Below, in pieces: positions 25,600 through 32,898 of a stretch of DNA of 64,000 nt (position 1 is its first letter; each line of letters starts with the position of its first letter). Where the stretch lies: contig NZ_JACHZX010000001.1 of assembly GCF_014193845.1 (NCBI RefSeq), positions 434,001-498,000 on the forward strand, written 5' to 3'. The notes under the pieces were generated by a model. It ran no database searches and was not told the origin of the DNA. It worked only from the letters and a program-made list of their open reading frames with translations. Made by a program: the position numbers and the translations under genes. This DNA is from Sphingomonas sp. BK345 (GTDB taxonomy: Bacteria > Pseudomonadota > Alphaproteobacteria > Sphingomonadales > Sphingomonadaceae).

Positions 25600-26097
25600 A
25601 TGACAGAGAGATCTGACGATAGCCTGCTGGTGCGCCGTGAGGGGCGCACGTTCGACGTCGCTGGCGCACACCTCGTCTGGAAGGCCAGGGCCGAGGAAAC
25701 CAGCCATAGCTTCTGCTTTTTCGAGCAGACGCTGTTCCCAGGTGAGCAGGTACCATCGCACCGGCACAGCTACACCGAAGCCTTCTACGTCTTGGCCGGC
25801 ACCTTGAGCTTCGTCGATGGCGCCGGGCAGACGCATCGCTGCGTCGCCGGCGAGACCGTGATTGCCTCGCCTGAGGTGTCTCACAGCTTTTTCAACGATG
25901 GCCCCGACATCGTTCGACTCCTGAGCATCGCGCCGGCTGCGCATCAACACTTTTTCGACGCGATTGAGGAAGCTAACGACGCAGCGCCCTTCGCCGATAT
26001 GACGCATGAGCAAGCCATGCTCAGGGTAGGAGCGATCGGTGCGGAAACGGATACAAGGTTTCAACCGACGGCAGCTCAGGGTAGAAGTGTACGCTGA
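25600..26097 (+). CDS. cupin-domain protein
   Basis: A 165-residue single cupin. Motif 1 is PSHRHSYTEAFYVLAG and motif 2 is SPEVSHSFFNDGP, giving the His/Glu metal site. It has no fused DNA-binding domain. Its pairing with the lactonase suggests action on the same small molecule (inference). ATG at 25600 preceded by GAAAGAAAGAG. Confidence 0.82.
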   Translation: MTERSDDSLLVRREGRTFDVAGAHLVWKARAEETSHSFCFFEQTLFPGEQVPSHRHSYTEAFYVLAGTLSFVDGAGQTHRCVAGETVIASPEVSHSFFNDGPDIVRLLSIAPAAHQHFFDAIEEANDAAPFADMTHEQAMLRVGAIGAETDTRFQPTAAQGRSVR

Positions 26098-26497
26098 TCC
26101 ATCGGACACTAACCGTAACTTTCGGGCGAGGCGTTATGAAGCACTGCGGCGCGGAAGCAACTGACAGAGGGAGCTACACCGTCTCTGATGGTTGGAGAGG
26201 TCGGCGCGATCCCGCCAGCTGGTTCAGGTCCGGTTACCGATCGCGACCGATAATTGATTGGACATGGCTTTTACTCTCGGCTGATCGCCTCCGCTGACTT
26301 AGCGGTCAGCTCAACGGCCGTGAGTAGGAGCGATTAGCCTGATGTAAGGAAGGTTGGTGTAAGCACGCCCAGAGGTGCCCTACCGGTGCCTAGCGACCCA
26401 CAGATCCTCAGCCACAAGGAACTGACCTTGGCCCGGCAGACCCAAGCTGTCGGGCCACTTTTCGTCAAGAATGAAGCCAAGTCTCCTCCCCTGCCTC
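26098..26497. other. intergenic, no gene recognised
   Basis: This is the left part of a 1.28-kb non-coding stretch before tRNA-Ser. Short open frames here show no domain and overlap repeat copies. A small hairpin-like ttggcccggcag/ctgtcgggcca occurs near 26428-26460. Confidence 0.4.
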
Positions 26498-26765
26498 CTG
26501 AACGATCGGCCGGTTTCCCCGGCCGACCCCCGATAGCGGACGGACAGTGTTCCACCCTCGGCCGGCGATCGAGCCCCCTCCCTGCCTGCTGAACGAACGG
26601 CCGGTTTCCCGGCCCACCGCCCTAAACCGGACCGGCCGCTATCCACCCTCCGACGGCAATTAGCCCCCCCTTCGCTGCACGCTGAACGAACGGCCGACTT
26701 TCTACTACCGTCTGCTTAAAGCAGGCGGGCAGCTCTCCACGCCGAGCCCGCGATACAACACTAGC
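26498..26765. repeat. three tandem copies of a 91-93-base degenerate repeat
   Basis: The core CTGAACGA(T/A)CGGCCG starts at 26498, 26589 and 26682, so the periods are 91 and 93 bases. Each copy continues with a G+C-rich dyad and a ccaccctc or ctccacg segment before a run of C. Single degenerate cores of the same type lie in other gaps to the left. Confidence 0.7.
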
Positions 26766-27381
26766 CCTGCGCCTTGGAAAAATTAGATTTTCGCCGCCGC
26801 CAGTCGGAAACGATTAGGAGATAACTCAGCGGCCCATGCCTAATTCCCGCGACTCCCCCCACAAGCGGCCATAAAGGCCGAGCCGCGGACCGAAACAGCC
26901 GGGCAGCTTGCGCGGTCGTTCCGCGGGACACCGGCGTACCGGCGTGATCTGGGCCGAGCTCGATGACCGCGGATCACCTTCGTAGACGACACCCAAACCT
27001 TTGTGGGACGGGTACTCTCAGATTGGACCCGGGGGGGGGGGGGGCGTGACTACATCAGGATGGAACCGCTCTGAGCGACGGCGGCTTCCGCCTCACCACG
27101 TCCCCGCCCCCCAGCGGTAGCCTTTTGACAGTCTTGTCAGTGAAGCGCGTAGCGCGTCGTTGATGAAGCTATGACCGAAGCACGTGGACGAGATGGGATA
27201 CAAAGCGTCCATGCTGCACACAGAGGGCTTGCGACATCGGAGGCTCGCCCTCTCAGTTCAGCGTTCGTAGCGGTTCATGGCCGATCGCCCGCAACCACAA
27301 CGAAGTGTGGGAACAATCGTGGGAACTCAGAGCCAAGCCGAACAAAAAGCTTAAGCTTTCTGCCGATTTTGGCAGCACGGG
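26766..27381. other. intergenic, includes a 14-G run
   Basis: No gene is recognised. A run of 14 G lies at 27031-27044. The octamer GTGGGAAC is directly repeated with a 12-base period at 27307-27326. A dyad aaagcttaagcttt (27346-27359) and a tgcc...ggca hairpin (27361-27374) lie just past the tRNA 3' end. Confidence 0.45.
27346..27374 (-). terminator. possible terminator downstream of tRNA-Ser
   Basis: On the minus strand a small hairpin (TGCC/GGCA) is followed by the perfect dyad AAAGCTTAAGCTTT running into TTGTT. The stem is A+T-rich and weak, so it is only a candidate for ending the tRNA transcript. Confidence 0.3.
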
Positions 27382-27472
27382 TGGCGGAGCGGGAGGGATT
27401 CGAACCCTCGATACGCTTTTGGCGTATACTCACTTTCCAGGCGAGCGCCTTCGACCACTCGGCCACCGCTCC
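27382..27472 (-). tRNA. tRNA-Ser (GGA anticodon)
   Basis: Class II tRNA of 91 bases with encoded CCA. The acceptor arm is GGAGCGG pairing CCGCTCC with discriminator G. The D arm is GCCGAGTGGTCGAAGGC. The anticodon loop CTGGAAA places GGA, read for UCC/UCU serine codons. The long variable arm is TACGCCAAAAGCGTA, and the T arm is GAGGGTTCGAATCCCTC. All stems pair. Confidence 0.95.
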
Positions 27473-27545
27473 GCATACCCGGAAGCCCGCCCGCCTAGAC
27501 ACTCACGCGCTCCCGCGCAAGCCGCCTCGCGCGTGGGCGCGCGTG

Positions 27546-28151
27546 TCAGCGCTGCCCCGCCACCCAGTCGGCGACCTGCTGCGCCACCTGGTTGGCCGCT
27601 TGGCTCAGCGCCGCGCCGGCCGAAGGCGCGTCGATCGCCGCCACCGGGACACGCGCCTCGAAGCGCCGCTTCTCCACGTTGGTCGCGCCCGCCGGGGTCA
27701 GCGCGGCGTCATACACCACCAGCGCCTGGCGTTGCGTCGCGTCGAGCCCGAACCAGCGCAGCTCGCCCGCCAGATTGGCGCTGGGATCGCTGAATGACTG
27801 CGCCGGCGACAGCACCACCATGTTGGCGCGCGCGGTCACCGTATCGGCGAGCAGCCGCGCGAAGAGGCGCGCGGGCGGCTCGGCCCATTGCGCGTCCTTG
27901 ACGTAGGCGATCGTCGTGTCGGTCTCCTGCACCGGCACGCGCGTCGTCGCGATCGCGGTCGGCACCGCGGGCACCTGCACCACGATCGAGCGCGCGGTGG
28001 CGGAGTTCTGCGCCGCGCCGGGCTGGGGCTGCGACTGTGCCGCGATCGTCAGCAGCGAGGGCGGCGGCTCGGCGCCGAACCGCACGCAGCCCGCCAGCAG
28101 TGCCGGCACCGCCGCCACGAGGAGAGTCTTGGCCACCGATCGCACGATCAT
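27546..28151 (-). CDS. ABC-type transport auxiliary lipoprotein (PqiC/MlaB-region type)
   Basis: A 201-residue outer-membrane lipoprotein: signal MIVRSVAKTLLVAAVPALLAGC with the lipobox LAGC (Cys22), then the ABC_trans_aux fold (QVPAVPTAIATTRVPVQETD, YVKDAQWAEPPARLFARLLA). Such lipoproteins partner MCE proteins. The ATG overlaps the MlaD-type stop (ATGA), making it the last gene of the four-gene operon. Readings that begin further upstream in this frame are out of phase with MlaD and are not genes. Confidence 0.85.
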   Translation of the reverse strand: MIVRSVAKTLLVAAVPALLAGCVRFGAEPPPSLLTIAAQSQPQPGAAQNSATARSIVVQVPAVPTAIATTRVPVQETDTTIAYVKDAQWAEPPARLFARLLADTVTARANMVVLSPAQSFSDPSANLAGELRWFGLDATQRQALVVYDAALTPAGATNVEKRRFEARVPVAAIDAPSAGAALSQAANQVAQQVADWVAGQR

Positions 28152-29110
28152 TTCCCCTTGTAGTCCGGCAGCTTCTGTTGCCCGATCAGGGAGCCGGCGC
28201 CGCCCTGCTCGACTCGTTCGGAGATCGCCGACAGCGACGCGGTGGTGACGCGCAGGTCGCGCACCAGCTGGTTGATCTGCGGGATCGTCTGCTTGCTGAA
28301 AGTGGTCAGCCCCGGTCGCGCGTCGCCGATGGCGGAGTTGAGCGTGTCCGCGCTCGCCTGCGCCGAGGTGATCGCCTTGTTCAGGTTCGCCATCGCCGGC
28401 TGCACGTCGTTGGCGAGCACGCCGTTGGTGGTCTGCGCGAGCTCGCCGATCTGCTGCGCCGCATTGCCCGCCTGTGCGATCGCGACGCGGGTCTGCGCCA
28501 GGGTCGCGGCAATCTCGGGGCCGCGGTCGGCGAGCGCGTCGGTCAGCCGGTTGGTGTTGTCGAGGATGCCCGCGATCGAGGCCTGGTTGCGGTCGCTCAG
28601 CATGCCGGTGAGCCGCTCGGTCAGCGTCGAGAGCCGCTCCAGCAGCTGCGGCGCGGAGTTGAGGATCGCGCCGATGCCGCCGGTCTTGGTCGGGATCACC
28701 GGCTTGCCGAGCGGGCAGACGTTGCCGGCATCGTTCTCCGGGCAGGTGATCGGCGGCGCACCCTTGACGGCGCCGTCGAGGCTGACCGTGCTGGTGCCGG
28801 TGAAGCTTCCCTGGATCGTCGCGGTGGTGCCGCGCAGGATCGGCGTGTCGCCGTTGACGCTGATGCGGACGCGGACGAACTGCGGGTCCGGCTGCCACAG
28901 CGAGATCGACTTCACCTGGCCCGAGGGCACGCCCGAGAAGGTGACCGACGAACCCTTGGCGAGCCCGTCGACCGCCTGGCGGAAGAAGATGTCATATTCG
29001 CGCTCCTCAGTGCCGCCGATGCGCGCGATCCACACCGTGAAGATGGCGACCATCGCCAGCAGGATCAGCACGACGGCGCCGACGAGGACGTGGTTCGATC
29101 GCGTTTCCAT
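28148..29110 (-). CDS. MlaD-like MCE-domain lipid transport protein
   Basis: About 320 residues. The N-terminal membrane anchor is HVLVGAVVLILLAMVAIFTVW, the MCE domain is at about 40-125 (GLAKGSSVTFSGVPSGQVKSI), and a long helical tail ends in the C-terminal 200 residues. MCE proteins form hexameric rings that carry phospholipids between membranes. The ATG overlaps the ATPase stop (TGATG). Longer than E. coli MlaD (183 residues), as is usual in alphaproteobacteria. Confidence 0.88.
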   Translation of the reverse strand: METRSNHVLVGAVVLILLAMVAIFTVWIARIGGTEEREYDIFFRQAVDGLAKGSSVTFSGVPSGQVKSISLWQPDPQFVRVRISVNGDTPILRGTTATIQGSFTGTSTVSLDGAVKGAPPITCPENDAGNVCPLGKPVIPTKTGGIGAILNSAPQLLERLSTLTERLTGMLSDRNQASIAGILDNTNRLTDALADRGPEIAATLAQTRVAIAQAGNAAQQIGELAQTTNGVLANDVQPAMANLNKAITSAQASADTLNSAIGDARPGLTTFSKQTIPQINQLVRDLRVTTASLSAISERVEQGGAGSLIGQQKLPDYKGK

Positions 29111-30039
29111 CACTCTGCCCCTGCGGCCCCGCGGGCCCTGTTGTCGGCGAGGCCGCCCTGGCTGTGCTGCCCGGTGACCCGCTCGCTCACGTCGGTCGGG
29201 TGCGCGCGCGCGTCGACAGCGGCGGCGTCGACCCGCTCCGCCGCCGCGCTCTGGGAGGCGACCGCGGCGCGCCCGCGCGGCCCGTTGAAATATTCCTGGA
29301 TCCAGGGGTGATCGAGCGCGAGCAGCTCGTCGATCGTGCCGACCGCGATCACTCGCTTGTCGGCGAGAACCGCGACGCGGTCGCAGATCGCGTACAAGGT
29401 GTCGAGGTCGTGGGTGATCAGGAAGACGGTGAGCCCCAGCGTCTTCTGCAGCGCGCGGGTGAGCTCGTCGAACGCCGCGGCGCCGATCGGATCGAGTCCG
29501 GCGGTGGGCTCGTCGAGGAACAGCAGCTCGGGGTCGAGCGCGAGCGCGCGCGCGAGACCGGCGCGCTTCTTCATCCCGCCCGACAGCTCGGCCGGATATT
29601 TCGGCCCGGCATCGGCGGGCAGGCCCGTCATCACCACCTTGTACGAGGCGATCTCGTCGAGCAACGCAAGGTCGAGCTCGGGGTAGAATTCGCGGAGCGG
29701 CACCTGCACGTTTTCGGCGACCGTCAGGGTCGAGAAGAGCGCGCCGCCCTGGAACAGCACGCCCCAGCGCTTGCGGATCTCCACCGTCTCATGCTCGGAG
29801 CGGCCGAGCGTCGGCTCGCCGAACACCTCGACCTCGCCGTGATCGGGCGATTGCAGCCCAATGATCGAGCGCATCAGCACCGACTTGCCCGTGCCCGACC
29901 CGCCGACCACGCCGAGGATCTCGCCGCGGCGCACTTCGAGGTCGAGGTTGTCGTGGATCACCGCGTCGCCGAAGCTGTTGCGCAGCCCCTTCACGCGGAT
30001 GATCGGCTCGTCGCGCCGGCGGGTATCGCGCCGCGCCAT
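29110..30039 (-). CDS. MlaF-like ABC transporter ATP-binding protein
   Basis: A 309-residue ATPase of the Mla-type retrograde phospholipid transporter. Walker A is GGSGTGKSVL, the Q-loop region is GVLFQGGALFS, the signature is AELSGGMKKRAGLARAL, and Walker B is LLFLDEPTAGLDP. A switch His lies in LITHDLDT. The final 45 residues are a polar extension of unknown role. Its start overlaps the permease stop by one base. Confidence 0.92.
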   Translation of the reverse strand: MARRDTRRRDEPIIRVKGLRNSFGDAVIHDNLDLEVRRGEILGVVGGSGTGKSVLMRSIIGLQSPDHGEVEVFGEPTLGRSEHETVEIRKRWGVLFQGGALFSTLTVAENVQVPLREFYPELDLALLDEIASYKVVMTGLPADAGPKYPAELSGGMKKRAGLARALALDPELLFLDEPTAGLDPIGAAAFDELTRALQKTLGLTVFLITHDLDTLYAICDRVAVLADKRVIAVGTIDELLALDHPWIQEYFNGPRGRAAVASQSAAAERVDAAAVDARAHPTDVSERVTGQHSQGGLADNRARGAAGAE

Positions 30040-31148
30040 CAGATCCAGCCGATCTGTTCGAAGAAGACCGCGAAGAAGGCGTCCACCACGATCACCATGA
30101 AGATCGCCTGCACCACCGCGGAGGTGGTCTTGAGGCCGACCTGCTCGGCGTCACCCTTCACCTGCATCCCCTGGAAACAGCCCGCGATGGCGATGATCGC
30201 ACCGAACACCGGCGCCTTGATCAGGCCGACGAAGAGGTCCGTGATCGGCACCACCTCGCGGATCCGCGCGACATACGCGACTGGCGGGATATCGAGCGCG
30301 AACCAGCACAGCAGCCCGCCGCCGATGATCGCGATCACCGAGGAATAGAAGCCGAGCAGCGGCATCAGCACGATCGCGGCGAGCGTGCGCGGCAGCACCA
30401 GCGCCTCCATCGGCGAGACGCCGATCGTGCGCATCGCGTCGATCTCCTCGGTCAGCTGCATCGTGCCGAGCTGCGCCGCGAACGCCGAGCCCGAGCGACC
30501 CGCGACCATGATCGCGGTCATCAGCACGCCGAGCTCGCGCAGCGTAATGCGGCCCACGAGATTGATCGTGAACGCCTCGGCCCCGAACTGTCGCAGCTGC
30601 ACCGCGCCCTGCTGCGCGATGACGATGCCGATGAGGAAGCTCATCAACCCGACGATGCCGAGCGCCGAGACGCCCACCACCTCGAAGCGCTGCACGGTGG
30701 CGTTGAAGCGGAAGCGGCTGGGATGGCGGATCACGCCGCCGAACGCCGCGATCGTCGCGCCCATGAAGCCGAGCAATCCGATCGAGGTGCGCGCAGCGTT
30801 GCTGGTCGCCTCGCCGATCTCGCCGAGAACGCGCCGGAATGACGAGCCCGACTGCGGCCGCATCTGCACCGGCTGGTCGGCGGCCTCGACCTGCTCGAAC
30901 AGGTGGCGCGCGTCCTCGTCCAGCCCCTCGATCCGGGCGTCGTGCTGGCGCGCGAAGCGGTGGATCACCCAGGCGCCGATCGTGTCGATCCGGTCGACCT
31001 CGGAGAGGTCGACGGTCGCGACCTCGCCCTGCACCTTGCCGAGCCGATCGGGCAGGTTGCCGAGCCGCGCCAGCGACAGGTCGCCGGTGAAGCGCAGCAC
31101 CGGCGCCTGGCCGTCTCTCTCCTCGCTGAAATCAGCTGCCGCCGTCAT
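30039..31148 (-). CDS. MlaE-type ABC permease with N-terminal STAS domain
   Basis: A 369-residue permease. Residues 1-100 form a STAS-like domain (VLRFTGDLSLARLGNLPDRL, VDLSEVDRIDTIGAWV), which in E. coli is the separate protein MlaB. The MlaE permease domain (about 120-369) has FLIGIVIAQQGAVQLRQFGA and the conserved ITLRELGVLMTAIMVAGRSG to EEIDAMRTIGVSP. First gene of the operon permease-ATPase-MCE-lipoprotein that maintains outer-membrane lipid asymmetry. Confidence 0.92.
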   Translation of the reverse strand: MTAAADFSEERDGQAPVLRFTGDLSLARLGNLPDRLGKVQGEVATVDLSEVDRIDTIGAWVIHRFARQHDARIEGLDEDARHLFEQVEAADQPVQMRPQSGSSFRRVLGEIGEATSNAARTSIGLLGFMGATIAAFGGVIRHPSRFRFNATVQRFEVVGVSALGIVGLMSFLIGIVIAQQGAVQLRQFGAEAFTINLVGRITLRELGVLMTAIMVAGRSGSAFAAQLGTMQLTEEIDAMRTIGVSPMEALVLPRTLAAIVLMPLLGFYSSVIAIIGGGLLCWFALDIPPVAYVARIREVVPITDLFVGLIKAPVFGAIIAIAGCFQGMQVKGDAEQVGLKTTSAVVQAIFMVIVVDAFFAVFFEQIGWI

Positions 31149-31255
31149 CTGTTATCCCATGCGGCAAAGCTCATGTCGCCACAAGCGTTCCGACACGCAG
31201 TTCGTTCCGCGGGCGTATCTCTTGGTGCCGGCGGAGGAGCGCTCCGCTGCTACCG

Positions 31256-31273
31256 CCCCGGCGAACGCCGGGG
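31256..31273. repeat. REP-like palindrome, CCCCGGCG/CGCCGGGG type
   Basis: Perfect 18-base dyad CCCCGGCGAACGCCGGGG followed by CCC, upstream of the Mla operon. The same core with flanking GGCCC appears twice in inverted orientation at 32773-32866. Confidence 0.6.
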
Positions 31274-31378
31274 CCCCTGTGGGGGACGCTACTGAGCCCC
31301 ACCACGGCCTTCCGACCTCAACAACGACGTCCGCCTAGGTGGCAAGGAGGAGAAAGGGGGCGCTCGTTGCCGCTCCCC

Positions 31379-32632
31379 TCACAGCACCACGTCGACCGCG
31401 TGGATCAGCACGCCCACCAGCCCGCCTACCAGCGTGCCGTTCACCCGGATGAACTGCAGGTCCTTGCCCACCGCATGCTCCAGCCGCGCGGTGATCGTGC
31501 GCGAGTCCCAGCCGCGCACCGTCTCGGACACCAGCCGCACGATCGAGTCGCCATAGTCCGCCGCCGCCCCCACTGCGGCGCGACGTACGAAACGGTTGAT
31601 CGTCCGCCCCAGCCGCGGCTCGTCGCGCAGCGTCGCGCCGAGCTGGCGCAGCGCGTCGCCGAGCCCGCCGCGCAGGATCGCCTCCGGATTGCGCGCGGCA
31701 CGCAGCATCGCCGCGCGCGCCTGCTCCCACAGACCGTTGATCCAGTCCTGCATCGCGGGGTTCTCGAGCAGCTCGAGCTTGAGCGTCTCGACGCGCGCGT
31801 GCATCGCCGGATCGTGCTGGAGCCGCTCGGCGAGCTGGGCCAGCCCCTCCTCGGCCTTGCGCCGCAGCGGGTGCTCGCGATTCTCCGCCATCTCCGCGAC
31901 CATCTTGTCGAGCCCGTCGATGATCTTGTTCGCGAGCGTCTCGTCCAGCCCGGTCCAGCGCAGGATCGATCCGGCGCGGTCATGCACCATCGCGCGGACG
32001 AGGTGCTCGTTGCTGGCCAGCGCGTCGCGCGCCCAGTGGATCAGGTTGTCGATCACCGCCAGATGGCGCCCCTCTGCCAGCGCGGCGGCGAGCGCGCGGC
32101 CCAGCATCGGCGCGAGCCGCGCCTCGCGCACCCGCGCCACCAGCATCGCACGCACCATGCCGCCGAGCCGCTCCTGGTCAAGCGACTGGAGCACCTCGAC
32201 CGACAGGCGCGACACGCCGCGGGTCAGCCGGCTGCCCGCGCCCGGCGGGTTGGCGAGCCAGCGCCCCGCCGCCCTGGCGACGTCGACCCGCCCCATCCGC
32301 CGCGCGACCACCGCGGGCACGAGGAAATACTCGCGAAGGAACTGGGCGAGCTGGTCGCCGATCCGGTCCTTGTTGCGCGGGATGATCGCGGTGTGCGGGA
32401 TCGGCAGCGCGAGCGGGTGGCGGAACAGCGCGGTCACCGCGAACCAGTCGGCGAGCCCGCCGACCATCGCCGCCTCGGCGAAGGCGCGGACGAAGCCCCA
32501 GGCGGCGTGCTGCGGCTCGAGCGCGCGCGAGGCGAGGAAGACGCCCGCCATCAGCACCAGCAGCCCGGTCGCGACCAGCCGCATCCGCACCAGAGCGGGC
32601 GGCGGCGCGGTGGATCGGGCGAGCGCTGGCAT
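31379..32632 (-). CDS. DUF445 family membrane protein
   Basis: A 417-residue DUF445 protein. An N-terminal hydrophobic segment (RLVATGLLVLMAGVFLAS) is followed by the conserved GGLADWFAVTALFRHPLALPIPHTAIIPRNKDRIGDQL block. A long helical middle precedes a final hydrophobic FIRVNGTLVGGLVGVLIHAV. The role is unknown; the family is predicted to sit in the inner membrane. No operon partner is evident. Confidence 0.9.
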   Translation of the reverse strand: MPALARSTAPPPALVRMRLVATGLLVLMAGVFLASRALEPQHAAWGFVRAFAEAAMVGGLADWFAVTALFRHPLALPIPHTAIIPRNKDRIGDQLAQFLREYFLVPAVVARRMGRVDVARAAGRWLANPPGAGSRLTRGVSRLSVEVLQSLDQERLGGMVRAMLVARVREARLAPMLGRALAAALAEGRHLAVIDNLIHWARDALASNEHLVRAMVHDRAGSILRWTGLDETLANKIIDGLDKMVAEMAENREHPLRRKAEEGLAQLAERLQHDPAMHARVETLKLELLENPAMQDWINGLWEQARAAMLRAARNPEAILRGGLGDALRQLGATLRDEPRLGRTINRFVRRAAVGAAADYGDSIVRLVSETVRGWDSRTITARLEHAVGKDLQFIRVNGTLVGGLVGVLIHAVDVVL

Positions 32633-32772
32633 CAGCGGGACAATTCGTGAATAGCGCGAATGTTCAAGCGGCGAGTGGCTTGGTCACCGGTGGCGTCCCC
32701 ATGCGACACGCCGGCGCTCATGCCACCCATGCTGCCGTGCCGGGCCGCCATTGTCTCGTTTGCTCGCCCCTT

Positions 32773-32866
32773 CCGTTCCCCGGCGGAGGCCGGGGCCCAG
32801 TTGGGGGACGCTGGTGGCTCCAACATCGGCCTTCCCACCTGGGCCCCGGCCTTCGCCGGGGAACGG
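32773..32866. repeat. BIME-like inverted pair of REP elements
   Basis: Arms at 32773-32800 and 32839-32866 are near-perfect reverse complements, each holding the CCCCGGC..GGCCGGGGCCCAG type core. About 38 bases separate them. It lies between the divergently placed ends of DUF445 upstream and the RND pump gene. Confidence 0.75.
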
Positions 32867-32898
32867 AGAGGCACGGACAACGATCAGCCTCGCAACCC

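Noticed and set aside
27171..27797. A plus-strand open frame of 208 codons reading through the tRNA-Ser region
   Set aside because: It contains the familiar spurious translation of tRNA-Ser (AEREGFEPS) and runs antisense to the lipoprotein gene. It is not a gene.
27546..28898. A 450-codon minus-strand frame covering the lipoprotein gene and extending to 28898
   Set aside because: Upstream of 28151 it is an out-of-frame, Arg/Ala-rich shadow of the MlaD-like gene. Only the C-terminal 201 codons form a real protein with a lipobox.
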